Positions 11,106 to 21,588 of a DNA stretch of 64,000 nucleotides are shown piece after piece. The DNA is taken from the NCBI RefSeq assembly GCF_020524345.1, contig NZ_JAIVLH010000001.1, positions 186,001 to 250,000 of the forward strand. Direction: 5' to 3'. Position 1 is the stretch's first letter. Each line of letters starts with the position of its first letter. The position numbers and the translations under genes were made by a program. The DNA is from Metabacillus niabensis. Lineage in GTDB: Bacteria; Bacillota; Bacilli; Bacillales; Bacillaceae. Under the pieces are notes generated by a model. It did not search any database. It saw nothing but the letters and a program-made list of their open reading frames with translations, and was not told the origin of the DNA.

Positions 11106-11861
11106 TTGCTACAAAAATGTGAAGGAATTGTGATCCGATCAACTGATTACGGTGAAACAAACAAAATTATTACCTTATATACAAGAGAACTAGGAAAAGT
11201 TGGGGTTATGGCAAGAGGCGCAAAGAAACCAAGTAGTCGCCTTACGTCTATCACCCAGCTTTTTACTTATGGCTCCTTTTTATTTCAAAAATCCAGTGGT
11301 TTAGGAAGCCTTCAGCAAGGTGAGACTATACAGTCTTTAAGGAGTATTAGAGAAGATATTTTTCTAACAGCATATGCCTCATATATTGCAGAGTTGTTGG
11401 ACAAGAGTACAGAAAATCTGGAAAGAAATCCATTTCTATTTGAGTTATTAATGCAAACTTTTACCTATTTAGATGAAGATGTAGATCCGGACATATTACT
11501 TTATATCTTTGAAATGAAAATGCTCCCTGTATTAGGTCTTCACCCTCAATTGGATTGTTGTACAAATTGCGGGCAGAAAGATGGTACTTTTCATTTTTCG
11601 ATCAGAGAAGGTGGCTTCCTTTGTCACAGGTGCTTTGAGATTGACCCATATCGAATAAAAATTACTCCTATGACAGGAAAACTTCTTCGACTGTTCTTTT
11701 ATTTTGACTTAAATAGATTGGGTACTATTTCAGTAAAGCAAGAAACAAAAAACGAACTAAAGATAGTTATTGATGCGTATTATCAAGAGTACTCAGGTTT
11801 AACAATTAAGTCTAAAAGATTTCTTGATCAATTAGACTCATTAAAGGGAAAGCTTAAATAG
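11106..11861 (+). CDS. recO: DNA repair protein RecO
   Basis: A recombination mediator that, with RecF and RecR, loads RecA on SSB-coated DNA. The N-terminal OB fold starts [18 protein letters not shown] and a C4 zinc site (CTNCG with CHRC, about residues 148-175) lies in the helical domain. Start choice: TTG 11106 gives 251 residues and an N-terminus aligned with RecO, with AAAGGTGAGG about 7 nt before it; GTG 11094 would lie inside that ribosome binding site. Confidence in the gene is high, in the start moderate. Confidence 0.94.
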   Translation: MLQKCEGIVIRSTDYGETNKIITLYTRELGKVGVMARGAKKPSSRLTSITQLFTYGSFLFQKSSGLGSLQQGETIQSLRSIREDIFLTAYASYIAELLDKSTENLERNPFLFELLMQTFTYLDEDVDPDILLYIFEMKMLPVLGLHPQLDCCTNCGQKDGTFHFSIREGGFLCHRCFEIDPYRIKITPMTGKLLRLFFYFDLNRLGTISVKQETKNELKIVIDAYYQEYSGLTIKSKRFLDQLDSLKGKLK

Positions 11862-11919
11862 AGGATATTGACATCCTTTAAAAATTCAATTAAGATGCAA
11901 TTATAATTTAACATTTTGT

Positions 11920-12118
11920 GTAGATGGAAAGAAGTACTTGCGAAAGACCCAAATGAAAGCGACCTTAGGATGGTGAAAGCTAAGGATTGGATCGTAAGGA
12001 AAGGCATTCCGGAGCAAATTCTTCTAAAGTGGCTTATACATATAAGCAATTAGGGTGGAACCGCGGGTTAGCTCTCGTCCCTATGTCATTAATCTGACAT
12101 AGGGACGAGAGCTTTTTT
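11920..12118 (+). promoter_or_regulatory. Glycine T-box leader of glyQS
   Basis: Stem I is recognisable from an AGTA S-turn side near 11933, through CTTGCGA paired with TCGTAAG, to an apical hairpin CCTTAG/CTAAGG (11963-11985). The specifier is most likely GGC (12003-12005, glycine) in the context GAAAGGCA. There is no stem II, as in known glyQS T-boxes. Stem III is GCTTATA/TATAAGC before the T-box sequence AGGGTGGAACCGCG (12052-12065). An 18-bp terminator stem (12071-12112) with a T run follows. Uncharged tRNA-Gly should favour readthrough into glyQ. A TATAAT at 11902-11907 may be the -10, but no good -35 is seen. Together with its promoter it fills the 305-nt gap after recO. Confidence 0.93.
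12071..12118 (+). terminator. T-box regulated terminator before glyQ
   Basis: An 18-bp perfect stem (12071-12088 with 12095-12112), a 6-nt loop and a T6 run. It is the regulated terminator of the glycine T-box. Confidence 0.93.
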
Positions 12119-12166
12119 GTTTGTCTTTTGTCAGAGATTATTTACTATTCACGGAGGTGTTTGGAT

Positions 12167-13054
12167 ATGAATATTCAAAACATGATATTAACTCTTCAAA
12201 AGCACTGGTCTGATCAAGGGTGTGTGCTTATGCAGGCGTATGATACTGAGAAAGGGGCAGGAACAATGAGTCCATATACTTTTTTAAAAAGTATAGGACC
12301 AGAACCATGGAAGGTTGCTTATGTAGAACCATCCAGAAGACCTGCTGATGGCCGTTATGGGGAAAACCCTAATCGACTTTATCAGCATCATCAATTTCAA
12401 GTTATTATGAAGCCTTCACCAGACAATATACAAGAGCTATATTTAGATTCATTACGTGCCTTGGGTATCAATCCTTTAGAGCATGATATACGATTTGTTG
12501 AAGATAACTGGGAAAATCCTTCTCTAGGTTGTGCCGGCCTTGGTTGGGAAGTATGGCTTGATGGGATGGAAATCACACAATTCACTTATTTCCAACAAGT
12601 TGGCGGCTTGGAATGTAAGCCGGTATCAGCAGAAATAACATATGGTATCGAAAGACTAGCGTCATATATTCAAGATAAGGAAAATGTTTTTGATTTAGAA
12701 TGGACAGATGGATTTACAATACGAGATATTTTCCTAATGCCGGAATATGAACATTCAAAGTATACATTTGAAACTTCTAATACTGATATGTTATTTGAAT
12801 TGTTCTCGACCTATGAAAAAGAAGCAATGAGACAAATGGACGAAGGTCTTGTCCATCCTGCCTATGATTATGTATTAAAGTGTTCACATACCTTTAACCT
12901 ACTTGATGCAAAAGGAGCAATTTCGGTTACAGAAAGAACTGGCTATATTGGCCGTGTTCGAAACTTAGCAAGAAAAGTAGCAAAAACATTTTATGATGAG
13001 CGTGAAAAATTAGGCTTCCCGATGTTACAGGAAGGAGGAAAAGAACATGAGTAA
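12167..13054 (+). CDS. glyQ: Glycyl-tRNA synthetase alpha subunit
   Basis: A 295-residue alpha subunit of the heterotetrameric glycyl-tRNA synthetase, carrying the catalytic core (for example [18 protein letters not shown] near the N-terminus). The start is ATG 12167 with GGAGGTG upstream; the longer frame from 12128 begins inside the terminator tail and lacks a ribosome binding site. The length equals the B. subtilis protein. It overlaps glyS by 8 nt. Expression is controlled by the T-box leader. Confidence 0.97.
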   Translation: MNIQNMILTLQKHWSDQGCVLMQAYDTEKGAGTMSPYTFLKSIGPEPWKVAYVEPSRRPADGRYGENPNRLYQHHQFQVIMKPSPDNIQELYLDSLRALGINPLEHDIRFVEDNWENPSLGCAGLGWEVWLDGMEITQFTYFQQVGGLECKPVSAEITYGIERLASYIQDKENVFDLEWTDGFTIRDIFLMPEYEHSKYTFETSNTDMLFELFSTYEKEAMRQMDEGLVHPAYDYVLKCSHTFNLLDAKGAISVTERTGYIGRVRNLARKVAKTFYDEREKLGFPMLQEGGKEHE

Positions 13055-15101
13055 AAAAGACTTATTACTAGAAATTGGCTTAGAAGAAGTACCAGCCCAT
13101 TATGTAACACCTGCGATGAACCAATTTGCTGAAAAGCTTACAAAATGGCTTGAAGAAAAGCAGTTAACTCATGGAGAAGTAAAAACATATGCAACTCCAA
13201 GAAGATTGGCTGTTCTTGTAAAGAATGTTTTAGAAAAGCAACCGGATATTGAGGAAGAAGCAAAGGGTCCTGCGAAAAAAATAGCGCTAGATGAAAATGG
13301 AAATTGGTCAAAAGCTGCTATTGGTTTTACAAAAGGACAAGGTGCATCTGTTGAAGATATCTATTTTAAAGAAATCAATGGTGTTGAATATGTTCATGTC
13401 CAAAAATTTGTTAAAGGACAAGAAGCAAAAGATTTACTGTCAGAAACTCGTGAATTAATCACAGGTCTTACTTTCCCTAAAAATATGCGTTGGGGAGATC
13501 AGGAGTTACGGTATATTCGTCCAATTAAGTGGTTAGTTGCACTTTTTGGTCAAAATGTTATTCCGTTTGAAATTGCCGGTGCTAAAACAGGTTCCTTTAC
13601 ATATGGCCATCGTTTTCTCGGAAATAAAGTAGAGATAGCCTCTCCCTCACTATACGAAGCTGCTTTGTTAGAGCAATTTGTGATTGCTGATCCTGTCAAA
13701 CGAAAAGAAGCGATAAGTCAACAATTGGTTGATTTAGAAAACGAAAAAAATTGGGTAATCCCAGTGGATGAAGACCTTCTAGAAGAAGTAAATAATCTTG
13801 TTGAGTATCCAACCGCACTTTATGGAACGTTTGAACAAGAATATCTTTCTTTACCTGATGAAGTGCTTGTAACAACAATGAAGGAACATCAACGTTACTT
13901 CCCGGTGCGAAATAATGACGGACAACTACAGCCATTCTTTGTTACAGTAAGAAATGGAGATCAAAACCATTTAGAAAATGTAGCAAGAGGAAACGAAAAA
14001 GTATTACGCGCAAGATTATCTGATGCAAATTTCTTCTATCAAGAAGATCAAAAACTTAAGATAGAGGATGCTGTGCAAAAGCTGGACAAAATCGTGTTCC
14101 ATGAAGAACTAGGAACTTTGGGTGAAAAGGTTACCCGAATAGTCAATCTGTCTAAACAATTAGCAGATATGGTGCAATTGCAAAGTGATGAAAAAGATAA
14201 TGTGGAACGGGCTGCATCAATTTGTAAATTCGATTTAGTTACTCATATGGTCTATGAATTTCCTGAACTTCAAGGGAAAATTGGGGAAAAATATGCACGT
14301 CTAAGTGGAGAAAAAGAAGAAGTATCGATTGCAATAAATGAGCACTATATGCCACGACATGCAGAGGATGCTGCACCGGGCTCAAATGTAGGTGCAATCG
14401 TTGCACTGGCTGATAAGTTGGACACAATCGTAGGATTCTTTGCGATCGGTAAGATTCCAACTGGATCACAGGATCCTTATGCTCTTAGAAGACAAGCAAG
14501 TGGAATTCTGCAAATATTATTATCAAAAGAGTGGACAATCAGCTTACCGCAATTGTTTGAACTGGCGCTTAGTCAATATGAAGATAAGAAATCAAATGAG
14601 GCGGTTGAGGAGTTAGTTTCATTCTTCAAATTACGTTTAAAATACCGTTTGGCTGAAGAGAAAATCCGCTATGATTTAAATGATGCTGTGCTAGAGTCGT
14701 CAGTGCTAGAGGTTAATTCAATTGTAGCTCGAGCAAAAGTACTTCAAGATGTTTCATCTCATACAGATTTCAAAGAAACAATCGAGGCACTTGCCCGTGT
14801 GATGAACATAGCGAAAAAGGCTACGGAAAGCGACATTAATAGTGAGCTTTTTGAAAGTGATTATGAAACATCATTATATAATGCCTATACAGAAACAAAC
14901 ATGAAAATAGACTCTTTAAACAATGTCGAGGATGTGTATAATGCACTGGCATCTTTAAAGCCTGTCATCAACGAATACTTTGACCATACGATGGTTATGT
15001 CAGATAATGAAGAAATAAAACGTAATCGATTGGCACAAATGCTTAAATTATCTCAACTAATTGAATCATTCGCAAAAATGAATGTTATTTTGGTGAAGTA
15101 A
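13047..15101 (+). CDS. glyS: Glycyl-tRNA synthetase beta subunit
   Basis: A 684-residue beta subunit (B. subtilis 679) that binds tRNA-Gly. It begins [20 protein letters not shown], has a B3/B4-like and HD-like middle region, and a C-terminal anticodon-binding domain. AGGAGGAAAAGAAC precedes the ATG, and the start overlaps the glyQ end by 8 nt, giving coupled translation for an equal subunit ratio. A terminator follows at 15121. Confidence 0.97.
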   Translation: MSKKDLLLEIGLEEVPAHYVTPAMNQFAEKLTKWLEEKQLTHGEVKTYATPRRLAVLVKNVLEKQPDIEEEAKGPAKKIALDENGNWSKAAIGFTKGQGASVEDIYFKEINGVEYVHVQKFVKGQEAKDLLSETRELITGLTFPKNMRWGDQELRYIRPIKWLVALFGQNVIPFEIAGAKTGSFTYGHRFLGNKVEIASPSLYEAALLEQFVIADPVKRKEAISQQLVDLENEKNWVIPVDEDLLEEVNNLVEYPTALYGTFEQEYLSLPDEVLVTTMKEHQRYFPVRNNDGQLQPFFVTVRNGDQNHLENVARGNEKVLRARLSDANFFYQEDQKLKIEDAVQKLDKIVFHEELGTLGEKVTRIVNLSKQLADMVQLQSDEKDNVERAASICKFDLVTHMVYEFPELQGKIGEKYARLSGEKEEVSIAINEHYMPRHAEDAAPGSNVGAIVALADKLDTIVGFFAIGKIPTGSQDPYALRRQASGILQILLSKEWTISLPQLFELALSQYEDKKSNEAVEELVSFFKLRLKYRLAEEKIRYDLNDAVLESSVLEVNSIVARAKVLQDVSSHTDFKETIEALARVMNIAKKATESDINSELFESDYETSLYNAYTETNMKIDSLNNVEDVYNALASLKPVINEYFDHTMVMSDNEEIKRNRLAQMLKLSQLIESFAKMNVILVK

Positions 15102-15120
15102 GTAAAATTAAAGATGAATA

Positions 15121-15150
15121 GGGACTGACAAAGACGTCAGCCCTTTTTCT
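15121..15150 (+). terminator. Terminator after glyS
   Basis: GGG(A)CTGAC pairs with GTCAGCCC with one bulged A, followed by five T residues. Confidence 0.85.
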
Positions 15151-15177
15151 ATAGTCTTTAGATTTAAAACATATTCC

Positions 15178-15205
15178 TTTTCAAAAACAGTGTAAAGTAT
15201 ATAAT
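15178..15205 (+). promoter_or_regulatory. Candidate sigma-A promoter for ccpN-yqfL
   Basis: TTTTCA (15178-15183) and TATAAT (15200-15205) with a 16-nt spacer, directly after the glyS terminator and about 140 nt before ccpN. Confidence 0.45.
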
Positions 15206-15345
15206 TAGTTTAGGCTCTGTTTAATCTGAAATCTATAATATTTAAACTGAGATATAATTTAATAACAATTTTATTTATTTTTATTAACAAACAAGTTATC
15301 ATTTGTGCTTACAAATTTTCTCTTTAAAAATGAATATGCAAGGCG

Positions 15346-15975
15346 GTGAGGAAAATAGAACTGAATAAAAGGCAGGAGCAAATTGTTGAAATTGTTAAAG
15401 AAAATGGACCAATAACAGGTGAACAGATTGCTGAACAATTAAATTTAACAAGAGCAACACTTCGTCCGGATTTAGCTATATTAACAATGTCTGGCTACTT
15501 AGAGGCGAGACCTAGAGTAGGATATTATTTTACAGGAAAAACAAATAATCATATGCTTACAGAACAGTTAAGAAAGCTTCAAGTAAAGGATTATCAGTCT
15601 ATTCCAATAGTCGTCAGTATCAATGTATCAGTCTATGATGCGATTTGCATGATGTTTTTAGAAGATGTAGGAACGTTGTTTGTTGTTGATGAGCAATCTA
15701 ATTTAGTTGGCGTGCTTTCCCGAAAGGATCTTTTGCGGACAAGTATTGGCAAGCAGGAACTTACATCAATTCCTGTAAATATAATCATGACAAGAATGCC
15801 GAACATTACCGTATGCAAGCCTGATGACTACATTATTGACGTTGCACAAGTGCTAATAGATAAACAGATTGATGCATTACCTGTTGTCAAAGAAACTGAA
15901 AAGGGCTATGAGGTAATCGGGAGGATTACGAAAACAAATATGACGAAAATTTTGGTTAGCTTCCTAAATGACTAA
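15346..15975 (+). CDS. ccpN: Gluconeogenesis repressor CcpN
   Basis: A 209-residue transcription factor with an N-terminal winged helix-turn-helix (QIVEIVKENGPITGEQIAEQ, about residues 8-60) and two CBS domains (about 80-205) that sense nucleotides. In B. subtilis CcpN (YqzB) represses gapB and pckA on glycolytic carbon. The GTG at 15346 aligns with the B. subtilis start; the ribosome binding site (AAGGCGG) is close and overlaps the start. yqfL lies 26 nt downstream. Confidence 0.94.
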   Translation: MRKIELNKRQEQIVEIVKENGPITGEQIAEQLNLTRATLRPDLAILTMSGYLEARPRVGYYFTGKTNNHMLTEQLRKLQVKDYQSIPIVVSINVSVYDAICMMFLEDVGTLFVVDEQSNLVGVLSRKDLLRTSIGKQELTSIPVNIIMTRMPNITVCKPDDYIIDVAQVLIDKQIDALPVVKETEKGYEVIGRITKTNMTKILVSFLND

Positions 15976-16001
15976 ATATAGCATAAGAAATGGGGATGAA
16001 A

Positions 16002-16817
16002 ATGAATTATCAATTGATCTATGTTTTATCAGATTCTGTTGGTGAAACAGCTGAGCTGGTAGTAAAAGCAGCGGCAAGTCAATTTAATGGAGTCTCAGCA
16101 AACACAAAAATAAAGCGCATTCCTTATGTTGAGGATAAAGGAACAATTCTGGAGGTTCTTGCTTTAGCTAAGAAAGATAATGCAATAGTATGTTTCACTC
16201 TTGTTGTCCCTGAGCTGAGAGCGTATCTAATTGAAGAGGCGAATAAAAAAGGAGTTGTTTATTACGATATCATTGGGCCATTAATTGATAAAATGGAAAC
16301 TTCATATGGAATAACAGCCAAGTATGAGCCTGGACGAGTTAGAAAGTTGGATGATGATTATTTTAAAAAGGTTGAAGCTATTGAATTTGCTGTTAAATAT
16401 GATGATGGAAGAGATCCAAGAGGGATATTAAAAGCAGATATCGTATTAATAGGTGTATCAAGAACTTCTAAAACACCTTTATCTCAATATTTAGCACATA
16501 AACGATTCAAGGTAGCAAATGTACCGATTGTACCAGAAGTTGAGCCACCAGAAGAATTGTACAAAGTTTCACCGCAAAAATGCATCGGGCTGCGTATTAT
16601 GCCGGAAAAGTTAAATAATATTAGGAGAGAGCGGCTCAAATCTCTTGGATTAAATGATGAAGCTTTTTATGCAAACATAGATCGAATTAAAGAAGAACTT
16701 AACTATTTTGACAAAGTAGTGGAAAGAATTGGTTGTAAAGTGGTCGATGTTTCAAACAAAGCAGTTGAGGAAACAGCTAATATAATTGCTAACTTTATGA
16801 ATAATCAAAATGGATGA
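16002..16817 (+). CDS. yqfL: Pyruvate,phosphate dikinase regulatory protein-like (YqfL)
   Basis: A 271-residue protein of the DUF299 kinase/pyrophosphorylase family with the P-loop GVSRTSKTP near residue 150. Family members control PPDK or PEP synthase by ADP-dependent phosphorylation and Pi-dependent dephosphorylation. In B. subtilis YqfL is linked to CcpN-dependent control of gluconeogenesis, matching the adjacency here. Three in-frame ATGs exist (15990, 15996, 16002); 16002 is chosen because GGGG then sits about 7 nt upstream. A terminator follows at 16822. Confidence 0.92.
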   Translation: MNYQLIYVLSDSVGETAELVVKAAASQFNGVSANTKIKRIPYVEDKGTILEVLALAKKDNAIVCFTLVVPELRAYLIEEANKKGVVYYDIIGPLIDKMETSYGITAKYEPGRVRKLDDDYFKKVEAIEFAVKYDDGRDPRGILKADIVLIGVSRTSKTPLSQYLAHKRFKVANVPIVPEVEPPEELYKVSPQKCIGLRIMPEKLNNIRRERLKSLGLNDEAFYANIDRIKEELNYFDKVVERIGCKVVDVSNKAVEETANIIANFMNNQNG

Positions 16818-16821
16818 GATT

Positions 16822-16866
16822 AAAAGGATGGCATAACAAAGGGGTTTTGTAGGTCATCCTTTTCTC
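16822..16866 (+). terminator. Terminator after yqfL
   Basis: AAAAGGATG (16822-16830) pairs with CATCCTTTT (16855-16863) around a 24-nt loop. Confidence 0.75.
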
Positions 16867-16969
16867 AATTAGGTGAGTCGATTAATTTCTTGAAAAAATG
16901 ATAGAAATTTAGAAACACTTGTATTATAATAAAAAATTGTGATAAAAATACTTTTTTTAGGTTTAGAAC

Positions 16970-16997
16970 TTGACATATGGGAATAAACTATTATTTG
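16970..16997 (+). promoter_or_regulatory. Candidate sigma-A promoter of the yqxD-dnaG-sigA operon
   Basis: A consensus -35, TTGACA (16970-16975), lies 16 nt before a weak -10, TATTTG (16992-16997). It sits in the 323-nt gap between yqfL and yqxD, which contains the yqfL terminator, this element and the sigma-H-like element at 17036 and no coding sequence. Confidence 0.5.
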
Positions 16998-17035
16998 TAA
17001 ACTGTCAAGAGAACAAATAAAATAATTTTCGACAA

Positions 17036-17065
17036 AAAGGAATTTAAGGTCTTTCTCACGAATAG
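17036..17065 (+). promoter_or_regulatory. Candidate sigma-H promoter before yqxD
   Basis: AAAGGAATT then, after 12 nt, CACGAATAG resembles the sigma-H pattern (RNAGGAWWW, 11-12 nt, RNNGAATWW) with one mismatch at the R of the -10. The B. subtilis sigA operon has a sigma-H promoter just upstream, which makes the call plausible. Confidence 0.45.
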
Positions 17066-17140
17066 TATTCAGTACAAAAGTGCATTAGGTAGAAGGAAAT
17101 TGCGGAGTGATGTAGAATAGAGAATTATGGCGAAAAAACG

Positions 17141-17593
17141 ATGAAGATTTTTGTCGATGCTGATGCTTGTCCTGTAAAAAAAGAGATCATGCTAATTGCC
17201 AACAAATACGAAACGGATGTTGTGTTTGTAGCTTCCTACAACCACACTACTGATAAGACCTATGGAGGACAATGGATATTTGTTGATACAGGTAAAGAAG
17301 AAGCGGATCTATACATAGTTAACCATGTCAGCAGAGGTGATATGGTAATATCACAAGACATTGGATTAGCTGGTCTTTTAATCAGAAAAGGCGTTTGTTT
17401 TATTACACCCAGGGGAAAGCAATATACAGAAGAAAATATTGATACAGCTCTTCAGTTTCGTTATTTATCTGCTATAGAAAGACGTAGTGGTAAATTTACA
17501 AAAGGTCCGAAAAAATTTACAGATGAAGATACCTTGAATTTTATCACAACATTTGAAAAGATTTTGTCGAAACATGCAGGAGATCTTAAATAA
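17141..17593 (+). CDS. yqxD: YaiI/YqxD-family protein
   Basis: A 150-residue UPF0178/YaiI family protein starting MKIFVDADACPVKKEI, with aspartates in a PIN/NYN nuclease-like arrangement (DADACP, SQDIGLA). The biochemical role is not established. It is the first gene of the conserved yqxD-dnaG-sigA operon. The start ATG at 17141 has only a weak upstream GGCG. dnaG starts 32 nt later. Confidence 0.93.
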   Translation: MKIFVDADACPVKKEIMLIANKYETDVVFVASYNHTTDKTYGGQWIFVDTGKEEADLYIVNHVSRGDMVISQDIGLAGLLIRKGVCFITPRGKQYTEENIDTALQFRYLSAIERRSGKFTKGPKKFTDEDTLNFITTFEKILSKHAGDLK

Positions 17594-17625
17594 ATATCGA
17601 ATATCTGTAATACGGGGTTGTTAGT

Positions 17626-19452
17626 ATGGGAAATCGAATTCCCGAGGAATTAATCGAAAAAATACAAAGAACTTCTGACATTGTTGATGTAATAAGTGAA
17701 TATGTTCAATTGAAGAAACAAGGACGCAACTACTTTGGACTTTGTCCGTTTCATGGCGAGAAATCCCCTTCGTTCTCAGTTTCAGCAGACAAACAGATTT
17801 TTCATTGCTTTGGCTGTGGTGCTGGTGGGAATGTTTTTTCATTTCTTATTCAACACGAAGGATATTCATTTATTGAAGCAGCTCAACATCTCGCTGACAA
17901 AGCTAATATTGAATTACCAAGCATATCTTCACTTGAGCAGGGTACAGGACCTGCGATTTCAAAAGACTCAGAGAAAATGATCGAAGCTCATGAGCTATTA
18001 AAAAAATTCTATCATCATTTACTTGTAAACACAAAGGAAGGTCAGCACGCATTAGACTACCTTTTAAGCAGGGGATTTACTAAAGACATTATTGATACGT
18101 TTGAGATTGGATACTCCTTAGATTCCTGGGACTTTGTGAAAAAGTTTTTAGAAAAGCGGGGATTTACCTTATCCTTAATGGAGGAAGCAGGATTATTAGT
18201 TAAAAAAAGCAACTCAAACGAAGAATTTTTTGATCGGTTCAGGAATCGAATTATGTTTCCGATCATGGACCACCATGGGAATACGATTGCATTTTCGGGA
18301 CGTGTACTTGGAGACGAGAAGCCTAAATATCTTAATAGTCCTGAAACAAAAATATTTAATAAAAGTAAATTACTCTATAATTTTCATCGTGCTAGAGTAC
18401 ATATTCGAAAAAATCAGCAGGTTGTATTGTTTGAAGGTTTTGCTGATGTTATTTCTTCAACCAGAGCCGGCGTTGAGCAAGCAATTGCTACAATGGGAAC
18501 ATCTATTACTGAGGAACAGGCAAAGATCATTCGAAGAAATGTTTCAGAGGTGATTATCTGTTATGATTCTGACTCAGCAGGAATTGAGGCTACAAATAGG
18601 GCTGCAAAAATCCTTAAAGATGCCGGTTGTAAGCTAAAGGTTGCGATGATCCCTGATGGATTAGACCCTGATGACTACATTAATAAGTTTGGATCTGAAA
18701 AATTCAAGCTTGATGTAATAGGGGCCAGTGTTCCGGTCATGACATTTAAAATGTCCTATTACAGGAGAGGCAAAAATCTTCAAAATGAAGGTGAAAGGCT
18801 TCAGTATATTGAAAATGTCATTAGTGAACTAGCACAATTGGACAATGCAGTTGAAAAGGAGATCTATTTAAAACAACTGTCATCGGAATTTGACTTATCG
18901 ATGGAGGTTTTAAATCAGCAGATTTTACAGAAAGAACAACAGAAGAATAGGCAAAGAACTCCGCAACAGCAAAAAATCACTACTCAGGAACAGCCAAAAA
19001 GAAAGCCGATCCAATCTAAGCGGTTATTACCTGCTTTTCATACCGCTGAGAGAATGTTAATCGGTCACATGTTAAGAAGCAAAGATATGGCAGAAAAGGT
19101 TTTGGAACGACTTGGACTTCAATTTAATATCGAAGAACATAAAGCAATTGTTACTTATTTATATGCTTTTTATGAAGAAGGAAATGAAGAAAATGTTAGT
19201 TCATTTTTATCGAAGTTGCCGAGTCCTGAATTACAACATATTGTATCCAACATTGCGATGATTACCCTTAATTCTGAGGTGAGTGAACAAGAACTTTCAG
19301 ATTATATAAAACAGGTGTTGAATCATCAAAAAATGTTAATGATAAAAGAAAAAGAAGTAGAAAAAATTGAGGCTGAAAGAAATAAGCAATACAAAGAAGC
19401 AGCCCAAATTGCAATGGAAATTATTCAACTAAAACAAGCTCTAAAATCATGA
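17626..19452 (+). CDS. dnaG: DNA primase
   Basis: A 608-residue primase (B. subtilis 603). The N-terminal CHC2 zinc domain shows CPFHGEKSPSFS and HCFGCGAGG. The TOPRIM core is in the segment VVLFEGFADVIS to VIICYDSDSAG (about 260-320). A Gln-rich linker near 435-455 leads to the C-terminal helicase-binding domain. It synthesises RNA primers for replication. The ATG at 17626 follows a weak GGGG. sigA follows after 136 nt. Confidence 0.97.
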   Translation: MGNRIPEELIEKIQRTSDIVDVISEYVQLKKQGRNYFGLCPFHGEKSPSFSVSADKQIFHCFGCGAGGNVFSFLIQHEGYSFIEAAQHLADKANIELPSISSLEQGTGPAISKDSEKMIEAHELLKKFYHHLLVNTKEGQHALDYLLSRGFTKDIIDTFEIGYSLDSWDFVKKFLEKRGFTLSLMEEAGLLVKKSNSNEEFFDRFRNRIMFPIMDHHGNTIAFSGRVLGDEKPKYLNSPETKIFNKSKLLYNFHRARVHIRKNQQVVLFEGFADVISSTRAGVEQAIATMGTSITEEQAKIIRRNVSEVIICYDSDSAGIEATNRAAKILKDAGCKLKVAMIPDGLDPDDYINKFGSEKFKLDVIGASVPVMTFKMSYYRRGKNLQNEGERLQYIENVISELAQLDNAVEKEIYLKQLSSEFDLSMEVLNQQILQKEQQKNRQRTPQQQKITTQEQPKRKPIQSKRLLPAFHTAERMLIGHMLRSKDMAEKVLERLGLQFNIEEHKAIVTYLYAFYEEGNEENVSSFLSKLPSPELQHIVSNIAMITLNSEVSEQELSDYIKQVLNHQKMLMIKEKEVEKIEAERNKQYKEAAQIAMEIIQLKQALKS

Positions 19453-19588
19453 TAAGTAAGCTAATAATAGACGATTATTTTGTAGCATAAGATTGTGTAA
19501 AAAGGGCACATCAAAATATGTAACGTACTTGCTAGACAGTAATCCGATAGCTTATCTTACAATGGTAAGTTTGGAAGGAGGGGATCCT

Positions 19589-20707
19589 ATGGCTGATAAA
19601 CAAACCCACGAAACTGAAGTAACCTTTGAACAGGTGAAGGAACAGTTAACAGAAATTGGGAAAAAACGAGGGGTTTTGACATATGAAGAAATAGCTGAAC
19701 GTATGTCAAACTTTGAAATTGAATCAGACCAAATGGATGAGTATTATGAATTTCTTGGTGAACAAGGTGTAGAATTAATTGGTGAAGCTGGTGAGGCAGC
19801 GGAAGCGGATCCTAATATTCAAGATCTTGCAAAAGAAGAAGAATTTGATTTGAATGATCTGAGTGTACCTCCAGGAGTTAAAATTAATGACCCTGTTAGA
19901 ATGTACTTAAAAGAAATTGGTCGTGTTGATCTTTTATCAGCTAATGAAGAAATTAAATTAGCTCAACGTATAGAAGAAGGCGATGAAGAAGCTAAACGCC
20001 GACTTGCAGAAGCCAATCTTCGACTTGTGGTTAGTATTGCTAAACGCTATGTTGGTCGCGGAATGCTGTTCCTTGATTTAATTCAGGAAGGTAATATGGG
20101 ACTAATGAAAGCTGTTGAGAAATTTGATTATGAAAAGGGCTATAAATTTAGTACGTATGCTACATGGTGGATTCGTCAAGCAATTACACGTGCTATTGCT
20201 GACCAAGCTCGAACAATACGTATTCCTGTCCATATGGTTGAAACCATTAATAAACTTATTAGAGTTCAGCGCCAATTACTACAGGATCTAGGGAGAGAAC
20301 CTACTCCTGAGGAAATTGGAGAAGACATGGAGCTCACACCTGATAAGGTGAGAGAAATTCTTAAAATTGCACAAGAGCCCGTTTCTTTGGAAACACCAAT
20401 TGGTGAGGAAGATGACTCTCATTTGGGTGATTTCATTGAGGACCAGGATGCAACGTCTCCTTCTGAACATGCTGCGTATGAGCTCTTAAAAGAACAGCTT
20501 GAGGATGTACTTGATACATTAACTGATCGTGAAGAAAACGTATTACGTTTACGATTTGGCCTTGATGATGGACGAACAAGAACACTTGAAGAAGTAGGTA
20601 AGGTGTTTGGAGTTACGCGTGAACGAATTCGACAAATTGAAGCAAAAGCACTCCGTAAATTGCGTCATCCTAGCCGTAGTAAACGTCTTAAAGATTTCTT
20701 AGAGTAA
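19589..20707 (+). CDS. sigA: Housekeeping sigma factor SigA (RpoD)
   Basis: A 372-residue primary sigma factor (B. subtilis 371). Region 1.1 is followed by region 2 ([16 protein letters not shown], 2.3-2.4), region 3, and region 4.2 with the helix-turn-helix [20 protein letters not shown]. The start is ATG 19589 with GGAAGGAGGGG upstream; the longer open frame from 19493 is not used. It directs core RNA polymerase to TTGACA/TATAAT promoters. It is terminated at 20715. Confidence 0.98.
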   Translation: MADKQTHETEVTFEQVKEQLTEIGKKRGVLTYEEIAERMSNFEIESDQMDEYYEFLGEQGVELIGEAGEAAEADPNIQDLAKEEEFDLNDLSVPPGVKINDPVRMYLKEIGRVDLLSANEEIKLAQRIEEGDEEAKRRLAEANLRLVVSIAKRYVGRGMLFLDLIQEGNMGLMKAVEKFDYEKGYKFSTYATWWIRQAITRAIADQARTIRIPVHMVETINKLIRVQRQLLQDLGREPTPEEIGEDMELTPDKVREILKIAQEPVSLETPIGEEDDSHLGDFIEDQDATSPSEHAAYELLKEQLEDVLDTLTDREENVLRLRFGLDDGRTRTLEEVGKVFGVTRERIRQIEAKALRKLRHPSRSKRLKDFLE

Positions 20708-20714
20708 GGATATA

Positions 20715-20740
20715 GGCGGACGAAATGTCCGTCTTTTCTT
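20715..20740 (+). terminator. Terminator of the sigA operon
   Basis: GGCGGAC (20715-20721) pairs with GTCCGTC (20727-20733; one G-T pair), 5-nt loop, T-rich tail. Confidence 0.85.
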
Positions 20741-20835
20741 CATAAAAAAACAGTTGATAAAAGGGAATCATAACATAACATATTTAAGCTTTTTTTGTTT
20801 TTGTACAATTAGAAAGAATATTTAAGGATGCTTTT

Positions 20836-21372
20836 ATGAATAAAGAAAAAAAGGAAATAATCATTAAAGAGATTCATCACTGGAAAGAAAATAAACTACT
20901 TCCAGATACATACTGTGATTTTTTACTAGCACTTTATACTGAAGGAAATCATTATGAAGAAACAACTGCTCCCTCCGCTAATAGTAAAACAGGGACAAAT
21001 ATAATTTCGACTAGTACAGTTTTTGTGTTATTTCTAATCAGTGCTCTTGTCACCTATTTTACTGAATTGTCTTTTGTTTTGCAAACAGTTACATCAGGTT
21101 TTTTACTTTTAGCTTCAATTCTTGTTACCGCTTACCTTTTGGTTAGAAAAGGTAAGTTTCAAATACCTTTAGTTATAACATTTATTCAGCTGTTAATAAC
21201 GTCTCTTTCGTTTGTTGAATTTGCAACAGGGGGAAATTCGTTTTGGGTTGCAACGACGGTTGTAACAAACTGTTTACTATGGATCACAATAGGTGGCTTC
21301 TTTCGGATTTACTATCTACTAATTAGTGGAGTAATAGCAAGTCTAATATTTGTGGTGACACTCTTTATATAG
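20836..21372 (+). CDS. Hypothetical multi-pass membrane protein
   Basis: A 178-residue protein with no family I can name with confidence. The cytosolic N-terminus (IIIKEIHHWKENKLLPDTYCDFLLALYTEG) resembles the start of DUF2157-like membrane proteins. Four to five hydrophobic segments span about residues 53-178. AAGGATG precedes the ATG. It stands alone between the sigA terminator and cccA; a TACAAT near 20807 might be a -10. It has no counterpart that I recall at this site in B. subtilis. Confidence 0.75.
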   Translation: MNKEKKEIIIKEIHHWKENKLLPDTYCDFLLALYTEGNHYEETTAPSANSKTGTNIISTSTVFVLFLISALVTYFTELSFVLQTVTSGFLLLASILVTAYLLVRKGKFQIPLVITFIQLLITSLSFVEFATGGNSFWVATTVVTNCLLWITIGGFFRIYYLLISGVIASLIFVVTLFI

Positions 21373-21588
21373 CCTCAAGGGAAATGTCAACAGGTTGTTA
21401 GAATAATCCGAAACTCTTGTCTGTTTTTTGTCTAAAGTGTGAAAAACATGGAGATGTTAAAAGATAGGTCTTTTCCTTAGTGGAAAATTACAGTAAAATA
21501 GAGGTTGTTTAAAAACATTTGTACTTATGTTGATTATCCAGCAGTACCGGGCAGCAGAGTAAAACATATAACCAGAAAATAGAAATTA

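Noticed and set aside
11869-11907. TTGACA and TATAAT before the glyQS leader
   Set aside because: Both hexamers are perfect but 27 nt apart, too far to form one promoter.
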